Source: Paraflavitalea soli
Lineage (GTDB): Bacteria; Bacteroidota; Bacteroidia; Chitinophagales; Chitinophagaceae
Direction of reading: 5' to 3'
DNA length: 64,000 bases
Assembly: GCF_003555545.1 (NCBI RefSeq)
Contig: NZ_CP032157.1
Coordinates: forward strand, 6,452,546 to 6,516,545
Part shown: in pieces, positions 25,002 to 32,853 of the stretch
Layout: each line of letters starts with the position of its first letter
Position numbering within the stretch: the stretch's first letter is position 1
Notes under the pieces: generated by a model
Database searches by the model: none
Told to the model about the DNA's origin: nothing
The model's input: only the letters and a program-made list of their open reading frames with translations
Translations under genes and position numbers: made by a program

Positions 25002-25688
25002 ATGATCCGTTCAGCTAAAATTGACATAGCGATCAACATCCTGGCCCTCCGCCAGGAGATACTGCTCTTGCCTAATTCCTGGTCCCCCCACTTCAATACC
25101 TACCATTACGAAGGCGAATGGACCGTTTTACCACTCCGTTCGCCCGGTGGCCATCAGGATAGGATCATACCCGACCTCATGAGCGAAGACCTCTTTGCCG
25201 ACACACCCCTCATGGACCATTGCCCCGCTGTAAAACAATTAATGGCCACTTTTCAATGCCCCATACGATCAGTACGCCTGCTCAACCTTAAAAGCGGCGC
25301 CATCATAAAGGAACACCGTGATCTCGACCTCGCTTTTGAAAATGGCGAAGCCAGGTTACATATCCCCGTTTTTACCAATGAGCAGGTAGAGTTCTACGTG
25401 CAGCAGGAACGTATACAGATGGAACCGGGCGATTGCTGGTACATCAATGCCAACCTCCCGCACCGCGTAGCCAACCACGGCCCCAGCGATCGCATCCACC
25501 TCGTGATAGATTGTACCGTCAATGATTGGCTGCAACAACTGTTCGACCGCTCTCCCAAAACCCATGTCGAGGAAGAACGCAAGACCGGAGAACTATTGAA
25601 AATGATATTTGAACTTCGTCTCCAAAATACCGCCATAACCAATCGCCTGGCCGATGAACTCGAACACAGTTTATTGGAACAGGCGTAA
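25002..25688 (+). CDS. Aspartyl/asparaginyl beta-hydroxylase-like Fe(II)/2-oxoglutarate dioxygenase
   Basis: A 228-residue protein with the double-stranded beta-helix of the Asp/Asn beta-hydroxylase family, which also includes LpxO-type lipid A hydroxylases. The iron-site candidates are His-x-Asp in IKEHRDLDLAF and the distal His in NLPHRVANHGP; the Arg of DRIHLVIDC is the likely 2-oxoglutarate anchor. There is no signal peptide or membrane span, unlike LpxO, so a soluble substrate is likely. Only 9 bases separate it from the APS kinase gene, making an operon. The substrate is unknown. Confidence 0.8.
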   Translation: MIRSAKIDIAINILALRQEILLLPNSWSPHFNTYHYEGEWTVLPLRSPGGHQDRIIPDLMSEDLFADTPLMDHCPAVKQLMATFQCPIRSVRLLNLKSGAIIKEHRDLDLAFENGEARLHIPVFTNEQVEFYVQQERIQMEPGDCWYINANLPHRVANHGPSDRIHLVIDCTVNDWLQQLFDRSPKTHVEEERKTGELLKMIFELRLQNTAITNRLADELEHSLLEQA

Positions 25689-25697
25689 TTTCCCGGC

Positions 25698-26234
25698 ATG
25701 CTACTCATTCAATTAACAGGATTGTCCGGCGCTGGCAAAACATCGATCGCATTCCGCGTGCAACAGATGTTACTGCAAAGAGAGATTGCTGCAGAGATCA
25801 TCGACGGCGATATGTACCGCAAGTCCATTTGTAAAGACCTGGGCTTTTCTCCGGCCGACAGGCGCGAGAATATTCGGCGCCTGGGTGCTATTGCACAAGC
25901 CCTCGTACTCAAAAATACCATCGCCATCATCGCTGCCATCAATCCCTTTGATGATGTACGGAAGGAGTTAAAAGAAAAGTATGATGCCCGTACCGTCTGG
26001 ATCCATTGCGCCCTCGACATCCTCGTGGAAAGAGATACCAAAGGCCTGTACAGGAAAGCCCTGTTGCCCGGTGATCATCCCGATAAGATCCGCAACCTCA
26101 CCGGCTTGAACGATATATACGAGATACCCATTGGTGCCGACCTCGTCATTTATACCCATACCGAAGACCTCGAAACATCAGCCGTCAGACTATTTTCATT
26201 TATACTCGACAATATACTGGAAGCCGGATCATGA
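25698..26234 (+). CDS. cysC: Adenylylsulfate (APS) kinase
   Basis: Phosphorylates APS to PAPS, the universal sulfate donor. It is 178 residues. The P-loop is GLSGAGKT (residues 8-15), and the APS-binding block DGDMYRKSICKDLGFSPADRRENIRRLG is characteristic; Ala replaces the usual Val-Arg in parts of it. KGLYRKALLPG follows as in CysC. No sulfate adenylyltransferase (CysD/N or Sat) is in the window. It shares an operon with the hydroxylase, and its stop overlaps that of the convergent sulfotransferase-like gene (TCATGA, 26229-26234). Confidence 0.9.
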   Translation: MLLIQLTGLSGAGKTSIAFRVQQMLLQREIAAEIIDGDMYRKSICKDLGFSPADRRENIRRLGAIAQALVLKNTIAIIAAINPFDDVRKELKEKYDARTVWIHCALDILVERDTKGLYRKALLPGDHPDKIRNLTGLNDIYEIPIGADLVIYTHTEDLETSAVRLFSFILDNILEAGS

Positions 26235-27200
26235 GGAGGTCCGCAGCGCTTCTACCTCGTGATAAAGATTGGTTACCCTTGCCAGGCTGGCAGGCAGTGC
26301 CTCTGTGGATGCCGGCTCCTTGAATACCTGGTCGGGATATTTCGCATGAAAACGGCTGCGTTCCTGCATTTGCGCCAATTCATTTTTCCCGATAGTCACA
26401 CCCGCAAAGTCCGCTATTTTCTGCATGGTCGGTATGATCGGTTCCTTATAGTTGAGCAACAATGAAAGCGGGTCCTCCCTTGTTATTTCAAGCATAATGG
26501 TAAAATAACGTTCCAGCACTTTTACCATATAATCATCCAGCGTATCGTATTGGATCACTTCTTTGTCAAAACCAAATATCTCTGGTTCAATAATACCCTG
26601 CACCGCCTGCATGCCCCTGCGTCTGCGTTGCGACAGGATCACTTCATCAGGTGAACGATACAATAAGATAAAAGGAACCCGTGGATACAATGCGCGTAGT
26701 TGGCGATAAAAGCAGAGGTGCCAGCTATCCGATTTGATAAACAGATGCGTTTCATCACCCCTCCTTTTTTGTCCATACAGGCGGAGCGCAGCCGGAAACG
26801 CTTCCTGTAGCAACCCCGTGTCAGCGGCTTTGTTTTTATACGGTAATCGTAGCAGTTCATCCAGGAAAGGTGTTTCTGCCAATACAATATGTTGCTCATG
26901 AAGTCCGAGCAACTGCGCCAGCAAGGTGGAACCGCAGCGCGACACGTGAAAGATAAAGGCCGTAGGCGGTACCGCATCAATTTCCGCTGCCCAGGAAGGC
27001 AGGAGTTCCAGTGAACTGAGTGCCCTGTACTGCCGCGAATTCTCCGGCAGGCTTAAGCATTCACTGATTGTTTCATCAAAAAAAGGCGCTGTATAACGAT
27101 GGTTGCCCGTGTACAACCAGTAGTTGTGGGGAATATTATCTACCAGTGATAATTTATAGGGTATCCAGTTGTGCAGTGCCGATGAAAGAGTGTCATTCAT
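26229..27200 (-). CDS. Sulfotransferase-like protein
   Basis: A 323-residue P-loop protein that resembles PAPS-dependent sulfotransferases. The 5'-phosphosulfate loop is FHVSRCGSTLLAQLL (near residue 100), and a 3'-phosphate-binding segment ILLYRSPDEVILSQRRRR occurs about 90 residues later, the usual spacing. There is no signal peptide, so it acts in the cytoplasm. The ATG at 27200 is preferred over an in-frame GTG at 27221. It converges tail to tail on cysC with 6 bases of overlap, and the neighbouring hydroxylase could make the hydroxyl acceptor. The acceptor molecule is unknown. Confidence 0.75.
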   Translation of the reverse strand: MNDTLSSALHNWIPYKLSLVDNIPHNYWLYTGNHRYTAPFFDETISECLSLPENSRQYRALSSLELLPSWAAEIDAVPPTAFIFHVSRCGSTLLAQLLGLHEQHIVLAETPFLDELLRLPYKNKAADTGLLQEAFPAALRLYGQKRRGDETHLFIKSDSWHLCFYRQLRALYPRVPFILLYRSPDEVILSQRRRRGMQAVQGIIEPEIFGFDKEVIQYDTLDDYMVKVLERYFTIMLEITREDPLSLLLNYKEPIIPTMQKIADFAGVTIGKNELAQMQERSRFHAKYPDQVFKEPASTEALPASLARVTNLYHEVEALRTSS

Positions 27201-27415
27201 AGTTTGTTGTGCCGGTGGCACTCTAATGTAAACAATTTTATCACTGACTTGTTATTTCCTGTCCCCGGTTTTAGTGACTGCTATGCAGCACCAAAGCTGT
27301 AACTTGCCCCGCATTTCCTTCGACCGGTATTTACATTTCCGTTAATTGCTTGCCATTTTAATATAGCTGTGGGATCGATCCTGCAGCCGGGGAACCTGTT
27401 TTAAGAAATTGAGCC

Positions 27416-28618
27416 ATGACAAAAAAAAGATATTATTTCCTGGTGGGATTATTGGGTGCACTGACGACCATTGCCCCCTTTTCTATTGATATGTACCTGC
27501 CGGGGTTTACAGCCATTGCCAAAGACCTGCATTCCAATGTGGCCGAAGTGGCCCTTTCCTTGTCCAGTTTCTTTGTGGGCATCTCTGTAGGCCAATTATT
27601 ATACGGCCCCCTCATGGACCGCTTTGGCCGTAAGCGGCCATTGTACATTGCACTTGGACTGTACCTCATAGCTTCGCTCGCCTGCGCCTTTGCTACCTCC
27701 CTGGATATGCTGATTGCCGTACGTTTTGTACAGGCCATGGGCGCCTGTGCTGCCACCGTTGCCGCCAACGCCATGGTGCGTGATCTTTTCCCTGTGGAGG
27801 AAAATGCCAAAGTGTTTTCCATGTTGATGCTGATATTGGGCGTGTCGCCCATCATTGCCCCTACTGCTGGCAGTTACATCACTGCCTTCCTGGGATGGCA
27901 GGCCGTATTCATCATCCTGGCCGTGATTACCGCCCTTATTTTCATAGCTATTTACTTTGGACTGCCCGAGAGCAGCAAGCCCGATCCTGATTATTCTTTA
28001 AAGCCCAATGCCATTATCCGTAGTTATTTAGCCGTGTTCAAAGAGCCTGTATTTTATACTTACACCTTCACCGGCGCCATTGCTTTTGCCGGCTTATTTG
28101 CTTTCTTATCCAGCTCCCCTTATTTATATATGGAGCTATTTAAGTTATCAGAGAGAGCCTATGGGTTGGTGTTTGCCTTACTGGCCGGTGGATTAATATT
28201 GGCCAGCCAGGTCAACAGGTTTTTATTGAAGCGGTACAGGAGTGAGCAGATCATCACCGCAGCGTTGATCAGCATGAGTATTGTCGGTTTATTGTTGGTC
28301 TTTACTTCCCTCAGTGGATGGATCACCCTGCCGGGCATGCTGCTGATGCAGTTCATTTACCTCAGTTGTCTCGGTTATATTTTGCCCAATTCATCAGCCC
28401 TGGCCATGTCACCCTTTACAACAGGCGCCGGCAGTGCAGCTGCTTTGATGGGCGCTTTGCAAATGGGGATAGGTGCTGGTGTGAGTATTTTATTGAGCCT
28501 GCTGCAAAATGGTACCACCATTCCCATGGTCTCCATCATGGCTATCTGCGCCCTGGTATCATTGCTGGTACGCATGATCGGCCACCGTATGATCCGTTAC
28601 AAACTCAGTGAAGCATAG
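27416..28618 (+). CDS. Bcr/CflA-type multidrug MFS exporter
   Basis: A 400-residue proton-coupled exporter with 12 predicted spans. The opening FSIDMYLPGFTAIAKDL is the Bcr/CflA signature, GPLMDRFGRKRPL is the MFS loop 2-3 motif, and RFVQAMGACAATVAANAMVRDL is the motif in span 4. It may remove drugs or metabolites such as sulfonamides or dipeptides, as family members do. Its stop lies 3 bases from that of the convergent lipid kinase gene. Confidence 0.93.
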   Translation: MTKKRYYFLVGLLGALTTIAPFSIDMYLPGFTAIAKDLHSNVAEVALSLSSFFVGISVGQLLYGPLMDRFGRKRPLYIALGLYLIASLACAFATSLDMLIAVRFVQAMGACAATVAANAMVRDLFPVEENAKVFSMLMLILGVSPIIAPTAGSYITAFLGWQAVFIILAVITALIFIAIYFGLPESSKPDPDYSLKPNAIIRSYLAVFKEPVFYTYTFTGAIAFAGLFAFLSSSPYLYMELFKLSERAYGLVFALLAGGLILASQVNRFLLKRYRSEQIITAALISMSIVGLLLVFTSLSGWITLPGMLLMQFIYLSCLGYILPNSSALAMSPFTTGAGSAAALMGALQMGIGAGVSILLSLLQNGTTIPMVSIMAICALVSLLVRMIGHRMIRYKLSEA

Positions 28619-28621
28619 TAA

Positions 28622-29527
28622 CTAATCATTTCCCGCTACCAAAAACTCCAACACCCCCGCCTGCAATTCCACCGTTACCCGCGCCGGCTCTTCCAGGCTG
28701 ATCATCTCATCATCCACATGCAGCAGCGTATCCTCTGTATGAATATTTACTTTACTACCCGAAACAGACCGGAAATCATAACCCGCCTCGTCACCGTCCA
28801 TTTTTTTCCTGATCCACCCAGCCAGCGCATCTCTCTCTTCTTCCGCCACCAGCACGATCTCAAACTGCCCATCACCGGGATCAGCCTGCGGCGACAAGTC
28901 GAGGTTCGGACCAATCGACCGGCTATTCATCACTTCCACCAATAGGAACCGCCCTGAGTGATCGTTGTCATCTACCTGAATATGATAATGACGTGCTTCG
29001 GCAGAAAGGATAATATGGTGCAGCTCTTCCAACGCCGTTTGCAAGGCTTTCTCCGGCGTATCCTTTTTCGCCTTATCTACCTTTTTCATCACCTTCATCA
29101 ACCGGGGAAATACGCCATAGCCAAATCCTTCTACCAGGAAATACGTTTCTTCCAATCCTTCTATCCGCCCGATATCATATTTTTTTACCACACCTGTTTT
29201 CCAGGTGGTAATCGTTTCGGCTACTGTACCTGTTATGCCCAGCGCTTTGGAGATATTGTTGGCCGTACCCAGCGGCAATACCGCAATCGGTATTTTCTTA
29301 TCCGAGAACTTGCGCTCCAGCAAGGTGAGTGCCGCTTTGCGAATGGTGCCATCGCCGCCGGCTACCACCACGAAATCCGTATCCGGTTCCAGCTTATCCC
29401 ATCCTTTCTCTTTTGTAGACGAATATCTACATTCCCAGCCTGCTGCTTCGATCAATGGAATAAGGTCCCGTTTCGTATGATCTTCTTCGCCAGCCGTAGG
29501 ATTGTGCAGGAGTTTGACATATTTCAT
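28622..29527 (-). CDS. Diacylglycerol kinase-family lipid kinase
   Basis: A 301-residue DagK/YegS-type lipid kinase, cytosolic and membrane-associated. The ATP-binding segment is VVVAGGDGTIRKA (residues 54-66), preceded by LLHNPTAG at the N-terminus and followed by LPLGTANNISKALGI, all canonical. The C-terminal beta-sandwich is intact (HVDDEMISLEEPARV). Members phosphorylate diacylglycerol or other lipids; the exact substrate cannot be told. Confidence 0.92.
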   Translation of the reverse strand: MKYVKLLHNPTAGEEDHTKRDLIPLIEAAGWECRYSSTKEKGWDKLEPDTDFVVVAGGDGTIRKAALTLLERKFSDKKIPIAVLPLGTANNISKALGITGTVAETITTWKTGVVKKYDIGRIEGLEETYFLVEGFGYGVFPRLMKVMKKVDKAKKDTPEKALQTALEELHHIILSAEARHYHIQVDDNDHSGRFLLVEVMNSRSIGPNLDLSPQADPGDGQFEIVLVAEEERDALAGWIRKKMDGDEAGYDFRSVSGSKVNIHTEDTLLHVDDEMISLEEPARVTVELQAGVLEFLVAGND

Positions 29528-29609
29528 GGAGTGTGTTGTTGGTTATAACCAATCCCCTAACAATTGCATACCATAGCAGCCTGGCACAATTATATTGACT
29601 GATGACGGT

Positions 29610-30347
29610 ATGAGAATACTTGTTACCAACGACGACGGCATTTACAGCCCGGGCATCGCTGCCCTTGCCAAAGTGGCTTTACGGTTTGGCGAAGTACAGA
29701 TCGTAGCACCCGATGTGGAACAATCTTCTATGGGCCATGCGATCACCGCTTCCAGGCCCTTATATTATAAGAAATCGCCCATCACCTTTGAGGGATTGGA
29801 CGCCTATCGTGTGAATGGTACCCCGGCCGACTGCGTGGCCCTGGGCACCCACCTCTGGGCAAAAACAGATGTGGTATTATCTGGTATTAATATGGGCCTC
29901 AACCTGGGCAATTCCATGTGGCATTCCGGTACCCTCGCCGCTGCCAAGCAGGCCGTACTCCTGGGTATGAAAGGCATCGCCATCAGTACCCCGGCCGGCA
30001 AAACAGAACCCGATTTTGAAAAGCTCGATCCCTTCGTGGAGAAAGCCCTGGCCGCCGTGATCGAAAATCCGCACCTCAATCTTATTAATATTAATCTTCC
30101 CCCCGATCCCCAGGGATTGCAATGGACCAGGCAGTCTGTTCGCCTTTATGATGGCAAAATAGTGCCCGGCATCGACCCCATGGGTCGTAAACATTATTGG
30201 TTTACCGTCATCCCCCTCGAACCTGCCGAAGAAGGTACCGACCGCTACGCCGTAGAGAACGGGTATGTATCCATTACCCCCCTGCGCCTTGATCTTACCC
30301 ACGAGGGAGAACTCACCAAAGCCCTTCAAACTCAACCCGTTTCCTGA
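29610..30347 (+). CDS. surE: 5'/3'-nucleotidase SurE
   Basis: A metal-dependent nucleotidase that dephosphorylates nucleoside monophosphates, 245 residues. The diagnostic N-terminus is MRILVTNDDGIYSPGI with the metal-binding Asp-Asp pair, then VAPDVEQSSMGHAIT (Ser and Asn ligands follow, GINMGLNLGNSMWHSGT). The ATG at 29610 is chosen over an in-frame TTG at 29595 because it fits the family start exactly. It is divergent from the lipid kinase gene across 82 bases. Confidence 0.96.
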   Translation: MRILVTNDDGIYSPGIAALAKVALRFGEVQIVAPDVEQSSMGHAITASRPLYYKKSPITFEGLDAYRVNGTPADCVALGTHLWAKTDVVLSGINMGLNLGNSMWHSGTLAAAKQAVLLGMKGIAISTPAGKTEPDFEKLDPFVEKALAAVIENPHLNLININLPPDPQGLQWTRQSVRLYDGKIVPGIDPMGRKHYWFTVIPLEPAEEGTDRYAVENGYVSITPLRLDLTHEGELTKALQTQPVS

Positions 30348-30616
30348 ACCCAATACCCCTTTAAAACGGTGAACAACCGCTTTTTGCCTCCGAAAGCATG
30401 GTCTTTGTCTCCCGGCGGCTGACAAACATGCTTAATTTGGTAGTCTACCCAACGCTTTCGTCACAACTTTACGTAATAATTAACAGTTAAAGGCAGGCTT
30501 AAAACGCAGGTGCATAGCCATATCCGCAATATTTGCTGTTGTAATCTCGTTCGGGATAAATACGGTAAATTACTCTTGATGGACAGGGCTTGCAAAAAAA
30601 GTAAACACTAGCTTAT

Positions 30617-31159
30617 TTGGCAAATAGTATTGCCGATACGGAGCTGATTAACGGTTGTATTAACAATAGCCGTCGGGCGCAGGAACAGTTGTATAAACAG
30701 TTCTATGGGCCCATGACATCCATATGCCTTCGCTACACCCGTAACCAGGAAGATGCAATAGAAGTATTGCACAATGGCTTTTTGAAAGTGTATAAGAATA
30801 TCCATACGTACGATTCGGCACGGGCCTCCCTGTACACCTGGATCAGAAAGATCATTGTCAATACGGCCATTGATTTTATCCGCGCAAGGGAAAAATTCTA
30901 TACTAAGATCGAACTGGAAAAAGCCGAAGAGCCTGCCATAGAAGCGGATGCTATACAGCGTATGAGCGCCCAGGAATTATTACAACTGGTGAGAAAATTA
31001 TCACCCGCCACACAGGGGGTGTTTAACTTATACGTAGTAGAAGGATACAATCACCGGGAGATCGCCACCTTGCTGGGTATTAGTGAAGGCACCAGCAAAT
31101 GGCACCTGAGTGAAGCCCGAAAGCAATTGCAACATTTATTACAAACCATGCAAGTGTAA
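30617..31159 (+). CDS. ECF-type RNA polymerase sigma factor, TTG start
   Basis: A 180-residue sigma-70 relative with region 2 (residues about 20-90: FYGPMTSICLRYTRNQEDAIEVLHNGFLKVYKNI) and region 4 (about 115-175: LSPATQGVFNLYVVEGYNHREIATLLGISEGTSKWHL). No ATG fits; the frame is closed by TAA at 30602 and TTG at 30617 is the only reasonable start, implying weak translation. Five bases separate it from the membrane-barrel gene, so the two form an operon, and the second product is the likely regulator of this sigma. Confidence 0.92.
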   Translation: MANSIADTELINGCINNSRRAQEQLYKQFYGPMTSICLRYTRNQEDAIEVLHNGFLKVYKNIHTYDSARASLYTWIRKIIVNTAIDFIRAREKFYTKIELEKAEEPAIEADAIQRMSAQELLQLVRKLSPATQGVFNLYVVEGYNHREIATLLGISEGTSKWHLSEARKQLQHLLQTMQV

Positions 31160-31164
31160 CCGTA

Positions 31165-32853
31165 ATGAACGAACGACAACCATACGAAAAACACTTGGCA
31201 GACAAACTGCAGAATCTGCCACCGCCAGGAGAGCCAGACCAATCCTGGGTACAGATGAGAACTTTGCTGGATAAGGAAATGCCAAGAGGAGGAGCCATGC
31301 CCGGCCGCCGTCAATGGTGGTTCTTTGGCATTGCCATTGGCATCCTGTTCCTCGCCACCTGGTTATCCGGCAGGTCCTACCTTGACAAAGAAAAAGCAGG
31401 TTCCGTTGCGCAGGTTGCCGTAGCGCCTGCCGCAACCGGTAAAGTAACTTCGTCAGGTGATAAAGGACAGTCAACACCTGCCGCTTCACAACCGGCCAGC
31501 GTTGATGGTAGTCAGGCTACTGCTGTACCTGCTGATAAAGACCAGCAGCCGGCAGCGCAGCAAAATGAACCTGCCGCTCCTGATAAAGGTGTAGCCCAAA
31601 GCCGGGCCGAGCCCCCGGTAATAGCAGCTATTAAATCACCGGATAATAAAGCCGCACCCGTAGCAGCAACGCCGGATAATAAGAACTCCATCACCAATAA
31701 ACTCCGCAACAACAACCGTCAACCTAACGCCGATGATGCAATAATTACTCTAAAAGGTAAACGTACAGGAAAGAATAAAGGCAATTTCAATGACCATTAC
31801 GACCCGCGCGGCAATAGCCGGGCTAAGAAAGGATCAGCGGGCAGCGCCACACAAAACAATGAACCAGCAAGTGAAACAGCAATAGCAACAAAGAATAACC
31901 ACAACAACAGAGCAGGTAAATATGCCAATGAAGCTTCCAATCCCGAGTCTGACCTCAACCGGTTTTTATCTAAACCCTACGTAGATAGGGTACAGGTTAC
32001 CAATGTAAGACCACCCCTTCGTTTTATAGATCAACCAGGGCCTGTGCTTGCCCCTGGAATCACCATTGAGAAAGATTACGCACGGAAACGTGCCGGACTG
32101 CCCGAGCCGCCTCCCGACAAAGCCCCTGCCAGAAGAAAACCCCTGAAAACACGGGAAGCCGGAACAATGGCGCTGGGATTTGCCCTCCCATTGGCATTCC
32201 CGCTGGGCGATCAGCGCGCCATGGGATACAACCTGTGGGGAGGCCACAATACCGTATCAGATTACCTGCCGTCGCCCTATTTGCAGTATCACCTCAGCGG
32301 TAAAACCTACTTGCAAACAGAGGCCCAATTCGTATCGCCCCAGTTTATAAGCTCTACCCTGCTGTCGTATACAACTACGAACACAGCGCCCAATTATTAT
32401 ACCTCCAATGCTGTATATGCTAAAAAGCTCTATTATTTCAATGTGCCCGTCAGCATACACCATAGCCCCTTCCCGGGCTTTTATATGGGCACCGGCATTC
32501 AGTTCTCTTCCATGATCAGTGGAGTAGCTTTATCGGAAGTAAGGAAATGGTCGCCTGGCGGACCTAATACGCTCGTCAGCGAAACCTATTCCCGTTTTAA
32601 AAATGATAGCTTATCCCAAAAGATCAATGGCAACGAGTTCAGGGTGTTGCTGGATGCAAATTATTATTTCAACAACTTCACCGTGGGCTTGCGCTACAAC
32701 CAGGCATTGAGCAATTACATCAGCTTCCGCCTGACGCCGGGTATGCCTTATCAGTTCGATAAGAACAGAGCCCTGCAGTTTTACATGCGGTACAACTTGT
32801 GGGAGGAAAAGAAGAAAGCAAAAGCCAACAAAACCATGTTAACGCTTAAATAG
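31165..32853 (+). CDS. Putative sigma-regulator: cytoplasmic head, one span, long linker, beta-barrel-like C-terminus
   Basis: Not a named family to my knowledge. The 562-residue chain has a short cytoplasmic head (1-50, MNERQPYEKHLADKLQNLPPP), one transmembrane span (51-68), a 260-residue low-complexity linker rich in Ala, Pro, Asn, Lys and Asp (about 70-330), and a C-terminal third (330-562) of alternating, aromatic-rich strands (LQYHLSGKTYLQTEAQF, FNVPVSIHHSPFPGFYMG, VGLRYNQALSNYISFRL) like an outer-membrane beta-barrel. There is no signal peptide. It is co-transcribed with the ECF sigma, so the head may bind the sigma while the far end sits at the outer membrane. Its last 15 bases overlap the end of mutL. 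Confidence 0.7.
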   Translation: MNERQPYEKHLADKLQNLPPPGEPDQSWVQMRTLLDKEMPRGGAMPGRRQWWFFGIAIGILFLATWLSGRSYLDKEKAGSVAQVAVAPAATGKVTSSGDKGQSTPAASQPASVDGSQATAVPADKDQQPAAQQNEPAAPDKGVAQSRAEPPVIAAIKSPDNKAAPVAATPDNKNSITNKLRNNNRQPNADDAIITLKGKRTGKNKGNFNDHYDPRGNSRAKKGSAGSATQNNEPASETAIATKNNHNNRAGKYANEASNPESDLNRFLSKPYVDRVQVTNVRPPLRFIDQPGPVLAPGITIEKDYARKRAGLPEPPPDKAPARRKPLKTREAGTMALGFALPLAFPLGDQRAMGYNLWGGHNTVSDYLPSPYLQYHLSGKTYLQTEAQFVSPQFISSTLLSYTTTNTAPNYYTSNAVYAKKLYYFNVPVSIHHSPFPGFYMGTGIQFSSMISGVALSEVRKWSPGGPNTLVSETYSRFKNDSLSQKINGNEFRVLLDANYYFNNFTVGLRYNQALSNYISFRLTPGMPYQFDKNRALQFYMRYNLWEEKKKAKANKTMLTLK

